The notes beneath the pieces were generated by a model. The model searched no databases. It saw only the letters and a program-made list of their open reading frames with translations, and was not told the DNA's origin. This document shows positions 44,130-52,876 of a stretch of DNA of 64,000 bases, one piece after another. Position 1 is the first letter of the stretch. Each line of letters begins with the position of its first letter. The DNA is from Gordonia neofelifaecis NRRL B-59395 (lineage in GTDB: Bacteria; Actinomycetota; Actinomycetes; Mycobacteriales; Mycobacteriaceae): the NCBI RefSeq assembly GCF_000192435.1, contig NZ_AEUD01000001.1, positions 62,001 through 126,000 of the forward strand. Direction: 5' to 3'. The position numbers were made by a program, and so were the translations under genes.

Positions 44130-45105
44130 TGCCCGGATCGTCGCTCGCCACGAGGTGCCCGATCACCGGGTGACCGGGGATCTCGCCGGCCACGAGCAGT
44201 CCGCCGGAGGTCTGGGCGTCGGCGAGCAGCAGCAGGGTGTCCTCGCCGATGCCGGACGCGGTCGCCACGTGCGGGGCCACCCAGTCGAGGTTCCGTCGCG
44301 TGCCGCCGGAGACGTACCCGTCGCGCAGGGCTTCGCGGGCGCCGTCGAGCACCGGCACCGTCGCGCTGTCGAGAACCGCACTCACACTGGAGGCCCGGCA
44401 CATCTTGTAGAGATGGCCGAGCAGACCGAAACCGGTGACATCGGTGGCCGCGCGTACGCCGGCGGCGAGCGCGGCGTCGGCCGCGTCCCGGTTGAGGGCG
44501 GTCATCGAGGCGATCGCGTTGTCGAAGACCTCGCCGGTGCGCTTGTGCCGGTTGTTCAGGAGTCCGACGCCGATCGGCTTGGTCAGGGTGAGCGGCAGAC
44601 CGGCCGCGGCCGCGTCGTTGCGGAGTAGACGGTCGGGGTCGGCGACACCGGTCACGGCCATGCCGTACTTGGGTTCGGGATCGTCGATCGTGTGACCGCC
44701 GATCACCGGACAGCCCGCTCGCGCGCCGACGTCCATGCCGCCGCGCAGCACCTCGGTGAGCAGCTCCATCGGCAGCACGCCCCGCGGCCAGCCGACCAGG
44801 TTGATCGCGACCACCGGGCGACCGCCCATCGCATAGATGTCGGACAGGGCGTTCGCCGCGGCGATCGCACCCCAGTCGTAGGCGGAGTCGACCACCGGGG
44901 TGAAGAAGTCGGCGGTCGAGAGCACCGCGAGCCCGTCGGCGATCCGTACCGCGGCGGCGTCGTCGCCGTCGTCGAGACCCACGACGACCTCGGGTGATCG
45001 TTGCTCGACGAGCCCGCGGACCGCGTCCTCGAGCTCGCCCGCGGGGATCTTGCAGGCACATCCGCCGCCGTGGGCGTAATCGGTCAGTCGCTTCGCCTCG
45101 GTCAC
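44116..45105 (-). CDS. selD: Selenophosphate synthase
   Basis: 329 residues. The N-terminal glycine-rich segment YAHGGGCACKI contains the catalytic Cys at position 16 (Cys, not Sec) and Lys. The AIR-synthase-type fold is clear from DDAAAVRIADGLAVLSTADFFTPVVD, NALSDIYAMGGRP, IGGHTIDDPEPKYGM and ATDVTGFGLLGHLYKM. It makes selenophosphate from selenide and ATP for SelA. Opposite strand to the fdh and sel genes; TACCCT lies 7 bases before GTG 45105 (leaderless). Confidence 0.97.
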   Translation of the reverse strand: MTEAKRLTDYAHGGGCACKIPAGELEDAVRGLVEQRSPEVVVGLDDGDDAAAVRIADGLAVLSTADFFTPVVDSAYDWGAIAAANALSDIYAMGGRPVVAINLVGWPRGVLPMELLTEVLRGGMDVGARAGCPVIGGHTIDDPEPKYGMAVTGVADPDRLLRNDAAAAGLPLTLTKPIGVGLLNNRHKRTGEVFDNAIASMTALNRDAADAALAAGVRAATDVTGFGLLGHLYKMCRASSVSAVLDSATVPVLDGAREALRDGYVSGGTRRNLDWVAPHVATASGIGEDTLLLLADAQTSGGLLVAGEIPGHPVIGHLVASDDPGITVR

Positions 45106-45137
45106 AAGGGCGAGGGTAGCCCGCTATGTTGGTCAGC

Positions 45138-45233
45138 GGAGGCGTCTGGGTTCCTGGTGGGCCCCCCGGTCTTCAAAACCGGTGAGGCCGAGCATCTCGG
45201 TCTGGCGGGTTCGATTCCCGTCCGTCTCCGCCA
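45138..45233 (+). tRNA. selC: tRNA-Sec (anticodon TCA)
   Basis: 96 bases with an encoded CCA. The anticodon TCA at 45173-45175 sits in a CTTCAAA loop on a 5-bp stem (CCGGT/ACCGG). A long variable arm and TTCGATT T-loop are present, and the acceptor arm is the extended type with at least 7 of 8 pairs. It lies between selD and selA, 32 bases upstream of selA, so the set is compact. Confidence 0.93.
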
Positions 45234-45265
45234 ACTTCCCCAATGTCGAGTGCGAGGACGAGGCA

Positions 45266-46582
45266 GTGCATCAGGGTGTCGCACGGGATGATCCGCGGCG
45301 GGCGATCCCGCGCACCGATTCGCTGCTGCAGTCGGCCGAGGTGGTCGCCGCACGGGAACGACTGTCCGACCGGGTGATCACGGCCCGGGTACGAGCCGTC
45401 GTGGAGCGAGCCCGGCGTGGCGAGCTGGCGCCCGGTGCGGTGGCCGACGCGGTCGCGGCCGACCTCGCCGCCGCACGCCCGTCGACACAGACCCCGGTGC
45501 TCAACGCGACGGGCGTCATCGTGCACACCAACCTGGGCCGGGCGCCGCTGAGCCATGCCGCCGTCGACGCGCTGCTGGCCGCCGCCGGATACGTCGATGT
45601 CGAGATGGACCTTGCTTCGGGTGCCCGAAGCAAGCGGGGTAGCGGCACACGGGCGGCACTGGTGGGCGCGTGCCCGGCCGCCGAGTCGGCACTCGCGGTG
45701 AACAACGGCGCCGCGGCACTGGTACTGGCGACCACCGCACTCGCCGCCGGTCGCGAGGTCATCGTGTCGCGCGGTGAGCTGATCGAGATCGGCGCCGGGT
45801 TCCGGCTGCCCGACCTCATCGCCTCCACGGGCGCCCGACTGCGCGAGGTGGGCGCCACCAACCGGACCCACCCGTCCGACTACGCCGAGGCGGCCGGACC
45901 GGACACCGGCTGCATGCTCAAAGTCCATCCGAGCAACTTCCGCCTCACCGGCTTCACGTCGGACGTGCCGGTGCGGGAACTGGCGGCGTTGGCGCACGAG
46001 CGCGGTCTGCCGCTCGTCGTGGACGTGGGGAGCGGCCTGCTCGCACCAGACCCGCTGCTGCCCGACGAGCCGGACGTCGCCACGGCGCTCGACGACGGCG
46101 CGGACCTGGTGATCGCCAGCGGCGACAAGCTGCTCGGCGGTCCCCAGGCCGGGCTGATCTTCGGTCGCGCCGATCTCGTCGAGCGGTTGGCGCGCCATCC
46201 GCTGGCCCGGGCCGTCCGCATCGACAAGCTGGCGCTCGCGGCGCTCGAGGCGACCGTCGACGGGCCGAGACCGCCGGTGCCGTCGTATCTGCACGCCGAT
46301 CGGGACCGCTTGCGCGCCCGCACTTCTCGGCTGGCCGAGGCGGTGGGCGGCAGCCTGGTGGCGCATGACGGCCGCGTCGGCGGCGGGGGCGCGCCCGGAG
46401 TCCCGCTGCCCGGGTTCGCGGTTCGGCTGCCGTCGTCGGTCGCCCGTCCGCTGCGGACGGGTTCCCCCGCGGTGCTGCCTCGCGTACACGACGACGCCGC
46501 GCTGATCGACCTGCGGTGTGTCCCGGAGGCCGACGACGACCTACTGGAGCAGGCGATTCGCGCCGCCCTGCGGGAGTCGTGA
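45266..46582 (+). CDS. selA: L-seryl-tRNA(Sec) selenium transferase
   Basis: 438 residues from GTG 45266. IPRTDSLLQSAEVVA opens the family N-terminus. NATGVIVHTNLGRAPL and the PLP-lysine motif IASGDKLLGGPQAG (Lys near residue 290) are canonical. It converts Ser-tRNA(Sec) to Sec-tRNA(Sec) with selenophosphate. A longer frame from 45182 would run through the tRNA gene, so I excluded it; GAGG-like bases precede GTG 45266. Followed by selB after 3 bases. Confidence 0.96.
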   Translation: MHQGVARDDPRRAIPRTDSLLQSAEVVAARERLSDRVITARVRAVVERARRGELAPGAVADAVAADLAAARPSTQTPVLNATGVIVHTNLGRAPLSHAAVDALLAAAGYVDVEMDLASGARSKRGSGTRAALVGACPAAESALAVNNGAAALVLATTALAAGREVIVSRGELIEIGAGFRLPDLIASTGARLREVGATNRTHPSDYAEAAGPDTGCMLKVHPSNFRLTGFTSDVPVRELAALAHERGLPLVVDVGSGLLAPDPLLPDEPDVATALDDGADLVIASGDKLLGGPQAGLIFGRADLVERLARHPLARAVRIDKLALAALEATVDGPRPPVPSYLHADRDRLRARTSRLAEAVGGSLVAHDGRVGGGGAPGVPLPGFAVRLPSSVARPLRTGSPAVLPRVHDDAALIDLRCVPEADDDLLEQAIRAALRES

Positions 46583-46585
46583 CCG

Positions 46586-48373
46586 GTGTTCGTCGTCGCG
46601 ACCGCCGGACACGTCGACCACGGCAAGTCGACGCTCGTGAAAGCGCTGACCGGGATGGAGCCGGACCGCTGGGAGGACGAGCGGCGACGCGGGCTCACCA
46701 TCGACCTCGGATTCGTCTGGACCACGTTGGCGTCGGGTCGCGAGGTCGGATTCGTCGATGTGCCCGGACATGAACGGTTCCTGACCAACATGCTCGCGGG
46801 GCTCGGTCCGGCGCCCGTCGTGTGCTTCGTGGTGGCCGCCGACGAGGGTTGGCGGGAGCAGTCGTCGGACCACCGAGACGCCTTGGCGGCGTTGGGGATC
46901 GAGCACGGTCTGCTGGTGATCAGCCGCGCCGATCGCGCGACCCCTGACCGGGTGGCGGAGGTGATCGTCCAGGCCCGCGAGGAGCTCGCCGGCACCGGTC
47001 TCGCCGACGCACCCGCCGTGGTGGTCTCGGCCCTCCGCGGCGACGGCCTCGACGAGCTGCGCGAACGGCTCGACCGGCTGCTGGAGCGACTGCCGTCGCC
47101 GAACGGGGCGCCGGTGCGGTTGTGGGTGGACCGCGCGTTCACCATCACCGGCGCGGGGACCGTGGTCACCGGAACACTGGAGGCCGGATCCTTGACGCCG
47201 GGCGACCACGTCGAGGTGGTCGGGCGAGGCGGTCGGCGTGAGGTCGTGATCCGCGGACTGCAGACACACGGTCGTCCCAGCGACGGGGTGCACCCGGTCA
47301 GCCGGGTCGCGGTGAACCTGCGCGGAATCGGCCACGACGAGATCGGCCGCGGCGACGCACTGCTCGCCGCGGGATCCTGGCCCGCGACGACAGTCGTCGA
47401 CGTGCGCCGGGTGTCGGGAACAGCGGACCTTCCGGAATGGCTCACCGCCCACGTCGGGACGGCGGCGGTGCCTGCGCGGGTGCGCCCGCTCGACGACGAT
47501 CACCTGCGGCTCACCCTGGCCCGGCCGCTGCCGCTGCGCCGCACCGACCGGCTGGTCCTTCGTGATCCAGGGGCGGCCCGGATCGTCGGAGGAGCCGAGG
47601 TGCTCGACACGGACCCGCCGTCATTGACTCGCCGAGGCGACGCACGTCGTCGAGCGGCGGCGCTCACGGTGCGTGACGGCGACGCATTGCTGTTCGCCGA
47701 GGTGGCGCAGCGTGGCGCCGTGAGGCGGACTCGGCTGCCGGAGCTCGGACTGCCGAGCGGCGTCGTGCCCGACGGCGTCGAGGCGGTGGGCGAGTGGCTG
47801 GTGATGCGAGAGACGCTGCACGACTGGCAGATTCGACTCCACGGCCTGGTCACCGATCTGCACGATCGCGATCCGCTGGCCGCCGGGCTGTCGGAGGGAG
47901 CGGCCTCGGATTCGCTGGAGTTGCCCGATCGCAGTCTGCTGGCCGCGGTGGTCGCCGGCGCCGGGGTGACCTCGCAGGCCGGCCTCCTCTTCCTGCCGGA
48001 CCGACTCCGTGACCTCGGTCCGGCGGAGCGGGGCGTCGTCGAACTGGAACGTCGGCTCGCCGCAGCACCGTTCGTCGCTCCCGAGGCCGATGACCTGGCC
48101 GCGTTGCGGCTTGGCGTCCGCGAACTGGCCGCGGCGCAGCGGGCCGGACGGCTGCTGCGGCTGTCCGACGCGGTGGTTGTGCTGCCTGCGTCGCCCGCCC
48201 TGGCGATGCGCGAACTGGCCCGGCTGCCTCAGCCGTTCACGACGTCGCAGGCGCGGCAGGCACTGGGGACGTCGCGCCGTGTCGCGGTCCCGCTGCTGGA
48301 GCACCTCGATTCACGCGGCTGGACCCGGCGACTCGACACCGGCCACCGCGAGGTGGTCCGCAGGGGGAGTTGA
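46586..48373 (+). CDS. selB: Selenocysteine-specific elongation factor
   Basis: 595 residues. G1 is GHVDHGKSTLVKAL, G2/G3 are DERRRGLTIDLGF and DVPGHERFL, then ISRADRAT as the G4 equivalent. Domains 2-3 contain FTITGAGTVVTGTLEAGSL and VSRVAVNLRGI. From about residue 390 are winged-helix domains (final one: AMRELARLPQPFTTSQARQALGTSRRVAVPLLEHLDSRGWTRR) that bind the SECIS hairpin. Start GTG 46586, immediately after selA. It ends at a strong hairpin. Confidence 0.97.
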   Translation: MFVVATAGHVDHGKSTLVKALTGMEPDRWEDERRRGLTIDLGFVWTTLASGREVGFVDVPGHERFLTNMLAGLGPAPVVCFVVAADEGWREQSSDHRDALAALGIEHGLLVISRADRATPDRVAEVIVQAREELAGTGLADAPAVVVSALRGDGLDELRERLDRLLERLPSPNGAPVRLWVDRAFTITGAGTVVTGTLEAGSLTPGDHVEVVGRGGRREVVIRGLQTHGRPSDGVHPVSRVAVNLRGIGHDEIGRGDALLAAGSWPATTVVDVRRVSGTADLPEWLTAHVGTAAVPARVRPLDDDHLRLTLARPLPLRRTDRLVLRDPGAARIVGGAEVLDTDPPSLTRRGDARRRAAALTVRDGDALLFAEVAQRGAVRRTRLPELGLPSGVVPDGVEAVGEWLVMRETLHDWQIRLHGLVTDLHDRDPLAAGLSEGAASDSLELPDRSLLAAVVAGAGVTSQAGLLFLPDRLRDLGPAERGVVELERRLAAAPFVAPEADDLAALRLGVRELAAAQRAGRLLRLSDAVVVLPASPALAMRELARLPQPFTTSQARQALGTSRRVAVPLLEHLDSRGWTRRLDTGHREVVRRGS

Positions 48374-48381
48374 GCGACCAG

Positions 48382-48422
48382 CAGTGTTCGGCGTGACCAC
48401 CAGGTGGTCACGCCGAACACTG
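48382..48422. terminator. Bidirectional hairpin terminator after selB
   Basis: A perfect 20-base inverted repeat (48382-48401 and 48403-48422) with one base between lies between the convergent selB and Uma2 genes. It carries CAGTGTTCGGCGTGACCACC and its complement; no T-tract. Confidence 0.85.
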
Positions 48423-48438
48423 GGGATCGAGATCGTCG

Positions 48439-49002
48439 TCAGGCGGTCAGATCCGCCGGCACCAGCACGACGTCGACCGGATCCGTGGCGCGGAACTCGT
48501 CGTCGCCCATGACCTCCGCGACGGTCACGTAGTCGGCGCCGACGAGTCGCCATGCTGTGATGGCGGGCCGCAGCGGGTCCACGACCCAGTAGTGCGGACA
48601 CCGGGCACGGGCGAGACGGTCCTTCTTCAGGAGCAGGTCGATGCCGCGAGTCGAGGGCGACAGCACCTCCACAGCCAAGAGCGGAGGTCCGGCCAACTCA
48701 CGGTCAGTCAGATCGGCGGTCCGCGCCATGAGCAGGTCCGGTTGGATCACAGTGTCGGGGCCCAGGACGACGTCGAACGGCGCGGTCAGTACCTCCGTAC
48801 CGTCAGGGCATGCGGCGACGAGTGCCACGCACAGACGCACCACCGCGCGTTGGTGTCGCAGGCCCGGGGCCGGGCTCACAATCAGTGCGCCGTCGACGAG
48901 TTCATACCGATGCCCGTCGTCGGGCATCGCGTCGAGGTCCGCGCGGGTGAGCGGACGCCCGCGCGGCAGACCCAGGATCTGGGTGGTCATGCTCGTCATC
49001 AT
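48439..49002 (-). CDS. Uma2-family (DUF820) endonuclease-like protein
   Basis: 187 residues. The restriction-enzyme-like core is HRYELVDGALIVSP, then VIQPDLLMARTADL and PPLLAVEVLSPSTRGIDLLLKKDRLARARCPHYWVVDP. These give the D...E-x-L/K pattern of the Uma2 fold. Many copies in cyanobacteria and actinobacteria; nuclease activity is unproven. GGAAGGAC lies before the first ATG (49002). Confidence 0.9.
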   Translation of the reverse strand: MMTSMTTQILGLPRGRPLTRADLDAMPDDGHRYELVDGALIVSPAPGLRHQRAVVRLCVALVAACPDGTEVLTAPFDVVLGPDTVIQPDLLMARTADLTDRELAGPPLLAVEVLSPSTRGIDLLLKKDRLARARCPHYWVVDPLRPAITAWRLVGADYVTVAEVMGDDEFRATDPVDVVLVPADLTA

Positions 49003-49071
49003 ATCGGTCCTTCCCGTCCATCGGCCCAGGTGAACACGAGTCCCGGACGCAGAACGGCGGTTCGACGACGG

Positions 49072-49136
49072 TGTGGATCGATCGGCACGTCATCCACAGA
49101 ATCCGGCGCCCTATCCACAGCAGCGCCCCGTCCACA
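49072..49136. other. Cluster of four DnaA-box-like 9-mers
   Basis: TCATCCACA (49090-49098), CTATCCACA (49111-49119) and CCGTCCACA (49128-49136) face one way; TGTGGATCG (49072-49080) is in the opposite orientation. The first two differ from TTATCCACA by one base. The surrounding 49003-49141 has no gene. It could titrate DnaA or be chance. Confidence 0.35.
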
Positions 49137-49141
49137 GAGAT

Positions 49142-49179
49142 GACTGACGCACCCGGGGAGAGGTTCGGGTGCGTCAGTC
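49142..49179 (-). terminator. Hairpin terminator of the ABC-2 operon
   Basis: GACTGACGCACCCG (49142-49155) pairs with 49166-49179, a 14-bp stem and a 10-base loop, 26 bases after the permease stop on the minus strand. Confidence 0.8.
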
Positions 49180-49205
49180 GGTATTGCGGTCAGCTCTTCC
49201 AGGTC

Positions 49206-50000
49206 TTACTTGACCTCCGACCGCAAGATCCTCCAGATTCCGAGGGTCATCGGGATCCCGATCCAGATCGCGTGGGCGACGAGGAACTGGGCCCACTCGG
49301 TGCTGCTCGGCCAGGTCTCCGACATCAGGTGTCCCGCCGCGGTGTTGGGGCTGATCCAGTCGCCGACATTGTGCTTGCTCAGCGCCGGGATCAGTTCCAT
49401 CACCAGTGCGATCGCGTTCGGCAGGACGAAGTACGCGACGATCGCGGCGGGAGTGTTCAGGAACAGCGCGGCGAAGCCGAAGCCGAGCAGGAGTCCGGCG
49501 ATCTGAATGATCACGGCCCCGGTCAGGCCCGCGGCCGACAGCGACCACGATCCGGTCGGCGACCCGTAGGCCGCGCCGGCGATCAGGTTGCCGATCGCGC
49601 CGACGATCAGCGCCACCGCAACGGCGGCGAGGGCCGCGATCACGGACGCCGCGAGCTTGGCCATCACGACGCGTTCGCGGCGCGGCTCCATCGTGAACGT
49701 GGTCAGCGCACCGCGCTGGCTCCATTCGGACGTGACGAGCAGGATCGCCATCACCGGCAGCAGGAAGCCCGTCGGGGTGTTCATGATCCCGAAGAAGTCG
49801 GTGAAGCCGGTCGAGTCGTCCGAGCTGTTGCCGATCGTGATCAGCATGATGACCATGATCAGGACCGCGATCAGACCCATCGACGCGATCAGCCAGAAGC
49901 CGGCCCGCGTGTCGACGAGCTTGCGCAGTTCGACGCGGATGAGGCGGCTCAGGGGAATCTGTTGGGTCGTCTGATCGACGGCGGCGTACGTGGTGCTCAT
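49206..50000 (-). CDS. ABC-2 type transporter permease
   Basis: 264 residues with about six hydrophobic segments: FWLIASMGLIAVLIMVIMLI, GFLLPVMAILLVTSEWSQRGALTTF, MAKLAASVIAALAAVAVALIV and others. An N-terminal RLIRVELRKLVDTRAG is typical of exporter ABC-2 permeases. The stop/start overlap with the ATPase gene shows one operon. The substrate is unknown, probably a peptide or drug exporter. Confidence 0.88.
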   Translation of the reverse strand: MSTTYAAVDQTTQQIPLSRLIRVELRKLVDTRAGFWLIASMGLIAVLIMVIMLITIGNSSDDSTGFTDFFGIMNTPTGFLLPVMAILLVTSEWSQRGALTTFTMEPRRERVVMAKLAASVIAALAAVAVALIVGAIGNLIAGAAYGSPTGSWSLSAAGLTGAVIIQIAGLLLGFGFAALFLNTPAAIVAYFVLPNAIALVMELIPALSKHNVGDWISPNTAAGHLMSETWPSSTEWAQFLVAHAIWIGIPMTLGIWRILRSEVK

Positions 50001-50911
50001 CGGAAGGCTCCCTGGTTGACGGGCTGCTCGCGCTGGGTCTGTTGCGTGAGCTGCAGGAACATCGCTTCGAGTCCGGTGTTGTCGCCGGGCCGCAACTCCA
50101 CGAGGTGCACGCGGGCGTCGAGTGCCACGTGTCCGACGACCGCGGGCTCGGCCTCGGCGTGGAAGCCGCCGCCCGCCGCGGGATGCGCGACGATCCGCGC
50201 GGCCGCGAGAGCCTGCCCGAGGGCCGCGTCGTCGACCGCCTTGACGCGCGTGCCGCTGCCCGCGAGGAGTTCCTCCTTGGTGCCCTGCGCGACGATCCGG
50301 CCCTGTCCGATGACGATCAGGTCGTCGGCGATGATCTCGATCTCATGCAGCAGATGGCTCGACAGCAGGACGGTTCCGCCGCGGTCGGCGTAGTTGCGGA
50401 GCAGACCGCGCATCCAGTGAATGCCCGCGGGATCGAGGCCGTTCACCGGCTCGTCGAGCATCAGGATCTGCGGGTTGCCGAGCAGCGCGTTCGCGATGCC
50501 GAGCCGCTGGCGCATGCCGAGCGAGTAGTTGCGGACGCGGCGGCCCGCCTCCTCCGGTGTCAGGCTCACCAGGGCGAGGACGTCGTCGATGCGACTGCGG
50601 TCCAGCCCCATGGTCATCGCCGACAGGCGAAGGATCTCGGCGCCGGTCCGTCCCGCGTGCTGGGCCGAGGCGTCGAGCAGGACGCCGACCTGGGTCGCGG
50701 GATTCGGGATGTGCCGGTAGGGGACGCCCGCTATGGTCGCCGTCCCCGCCGTCGCGGGGGTCAGTCCGGCGATGATGCGCATCGTGGTCGACTTGCCTGC
50801 GCCGTTCGGTCCGAGGAAGCCGGTGACGCGACCGGGCTTGCAGGCGAACGAGACGTCGTCCACGGCGGTGTACTCGCCGTATCTCTTCGTGAGGTGCTCG
50901 ACGGTGATCAT
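49997..50911 (-). CDS. ABC transporter ATPase (ABC-2 exporter type)
   Basis: 304 residues from ATG 50911. Walker A is GPNGAGKST, the signature lies in NYSLGMRQRLGIANALL, Walker B is ILMLDEPVNGLDPAGIHW, and the switch His is in LLSSHLLHEIE. The C-terminal extension fits drug/peptide exporter ATPases such as CcmA or BcrA types. It overlaps the permease by 4 bases. Longer frames to 51016 enter the sensor-kinase promoter region and are excluded. The divergent two-component system starts 133 bases away and may control it. Confidence 0.92.
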   Translation of the reverse strand: MITVEHLTKRYGEYTAVDDVSFACKPGRVTGFLGPNGAGKSTTMRIIAGLTPATAGTATIAGVPYRHIPNPATQVGVLLDASAQHAGRTGAEILRLSAMTMGLDRSRIDDVLALVSLTPEEAGRRVRNYSLGMRQRLGIANALLGNPQILMLDEPVNGLDPAGIHWMRGLLRNYADRGGTVLLSSHLLHEIEIIADDLIVIGQGRIVAQGTKEELLAGSGTRVKAVDDAALGQALAAARIVAHPAAGGGFHAEAEPAVVGHVALDARVHLVELRPGDNTGLEAMFLQLTQQTQREQPVNQGAFR

Positions 50912-51044
50912 GCCTTCGATTCTGCTGAACCGGGACGCCGTGCACATCAGTCCGCCGAATGACCCGGGATCAGCCGAAAGTAGGGGGTCGGGTCCGACCG
51001 TCGGACGCGGCGGCACCGGTCTCCGGCGGGATACCGTGGCAGAC

Positions 51045-52205
51045 GTGCAACCCGAGGACTATCAGCCGCCGCTGACCTGGCGCAGTCATCTGTGGCGGCT
51101 GGCACTGGTACTGGCGATCTCGGGTGTGGCCTGGGGCACCGACATCGGCTACCAGTGGGAGCACGTGCGCTGGTGGTTCTTCCTCGATCTCGTGCTCGGG
51201 ATCGCCTCGCTCGTCGCCGTCCACTGGCGGCGGTCGTATCCGGTGGCGGTCGCGGTCGGGACCAACGTCGCCTCGCTGGTCTCGGCGTCGGCGGCGGGGC
51301 CGTCGATGCTGGCCCTGGTCTCGCTGGCGACGCGCAGGCGGTGGCGGGAGATCGTGCCGGTCGGATTCGTCGCGGTGCTCTGTGCGATGGGCTCCCAGTT
51401 GTGGACGACACCGAATCGCGGAGAGACGAGCGCAGTCGACTACGTGGTGATCGCGGTGACGATGCTGCTGATGATCGCGTGGGGCCTCTACATCGGTTCG
51501 CGCCGCGAACTGCTCGCCTCGTGGCGGTCGCGCGCGAAGCTGGCCGAGGCGGAGCAGGAGGCGCGGGTCCAGCACGCCAAGGCGGCCGAACGCGGACGGA
51601 TCGCGCGCGAGATGCACGACGTGCTGGCGCACCGGATCTCCACGGTCCACATGTACGCGGGCGCGTTGGCGTTCCGCGAGGATCTCTCGGCCGAGCAGGT
51701 CCACGACGCCGCCCGGACCATCGAGGAGATGTCGGCCACCGCGCTGACCGAGCTTCGCGAGGTGCTCGGCGTCCTCCGCGACGATCCGGGCGACGCCGCG
51801 CCCGAACGGCCCCAGGCCGGCGCCGGGGACGTCGACTGCTTGGTCGAGGAGAGCCGCGACTACGGAATGAACCTCGACTACAGCTGCGACGCGGACCTGA
51901 CGACGCTGCCGGAGGGCGCCGGACGCACGTTGTACCGCTGCGTGCAGGAGGGCCTGACCAACGCCCGCAAGCACGCACCGGCCACGGCCGTCGTCCTGCG
52001 GATCACCGGCACGCCGGGACAGGGCGTCGAACTGTCGGTCAGCAATCCGCTGCCGATCGGCGAACCACGGTCGGTGCTGCCGGAGTCGGGATTCGGGCTG
52101 GTCGGTCTGGCCGAGCGTGTGGAACTCGCCGGGGGCAGGCAGTCGGCACACCTGACGGCCGACGAGCGTTTCGTCCTGCGGGTGTGGCTACCGTGGCATG
52201 TATGA
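51045..52205 (+). CDS. Sensor histidine kinase (NarL-type partner, HisKA_3)
   Basis: 386 residues from GTG 51045, leaderless with TACCGT 7 bases upstream. TM helices occur in residues 13-150. The HisKA_3 box is RIAREMHDVLAHRISTVHMYAGAL with His as phosphoacceptor. The HATPase_c N box is YRCVQEGLTNARKHAP and the G box ESGFGLVGLAERV. It phosphorylates the response regulator encoded next, which overlaps by 4 bases. The adjacent divergent ABC-2 exporter suggests an envelope-stress or drug-sensing role. Confidence 0.92.
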   Translation: MQPEDYQPPLTWRSHLWRLALVLAISGVAWGTDIGYQWEHVRWWFFLDLVLGIASLVAVHWRRSYPVAVAVGTNVASLVSASAAGPSMLALVSLATRRRWREIVPVGFVAVLCAMGSQLWTTPNRGETSAVDYVVIAVTMLLMIAWGLYIGSRRELLASWRSRAKLAEAEQEARVQHAKAAERGRIAREMHDVLAHRISTVHMYAGALAFREDLSAEQVHDAARTIEEMSATALTELREVLGVLRDDPGDAAPERPQAGAGDVDCLVEESRDYGMNLDYSCDADLTTLPEGAGRTLYRCVQEGLTNARKHAPATAVVLRITGTPGQGVELSVSNPLPIGEPRSVLPESGFGLVGLAERVELAGGRQSAHLTADERFVLRVWLPWHV

Positions 52206-52855
52206 GCTCCCGGTTGATGATCGTCGACGACGATGCGTTGGTCCGTTCCGGCCTTCGCCTGCTGCTGGGCGGTGATCCCACGCTGGAGGTGGTCGCGGAG
52301 GCTGCGAACGGCCGGGAGGCCCTGGACCGTCACGCCGCCGATCCGGTGGACCTGATTCTGATGGACCTCCGCATGCCGGTGATGGACGGCATCGACGCGA
52401 CGGCGGCGTTCAAGGCGGGCCCGAACCCGCCGGCGGTGATCGTGCTGACGACGTTCGACGCCGATGACTACGTGGTTCGGGCGCTGGCCGTCGGCGCCGA
52501 CGGCTTCCTCCTCAAGGACACGCCGCCCGCCGAGATCGTCGCGGCGATCGGGCGGGTCCGGAGCGGTGAGCCCGCACTGAGTCCGTCGGTGACCGCGGCG
52601 TTGATCAAGCAGGTCGTCGACGGTCGGGACGCCACTCGTGAACCCGCTGGGTGCGATGCGGTGGACATGCTGACCGACCGCGAGCGGGAGGTGGCGGTGT
52701 GCCTGGCCCGGGGCGCGTCGAACGCCGAGATCGCCGCGGAGTTGTACATGTCCGTCGCCACGGTGAAGGCGCACATCTCGCACATCTTCACCAAGCTCGA
52801 CGCGAGCAATCGCGTCCAGGTCGCGATCCGCATGCACGACGCCGGCCTCGCCTGA
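52202..52855 (+). CDS. NarL/FixJ-family response regulator
   Basis: 217 residues from ATG 52202, overlapping the kinase stop. Receiver domain: DDD at the start, phosphoacceptor Asp in DLILMDLRMPVMDGI, Thr and Lys in VLTTFD and LLKDTPP. The LuxR-type HTH is LTDREREVAVCLARGASNAEIAAELYMSVATVKAHISHIFTKL. A DNA-binding transcription regulator partnered with the upstream kinase. Confidence 0.94.
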   Translation: MSSRLMIVDDDALVRSGLRLLLGGDPTLEVVAEAANGREALDRHAADPVDLILMDLRMPVMDGIDATAAFKAGPNPPAVIVLTTFDADDYVVRALAVGADGFLLKDTPPAEIVAAIGRVRSGEPALSPSVTAALIKQVVDGRDATREPAGCDAVDMLTDREREVAVCLARGASNAEIAAELYMSVATVKAHISHIFTKLDASNRVQVAIRMHDAGLA

Positions 52856-52876
52856 TCCGGGAGTAGGGTTCGTGGC

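Noticed and set aside
45182-45265. N-terminal extension of selA from 45182
   Set aside because: It would overlap the tRNA-Sec gene; the SelA homology begins after GTG 45266.
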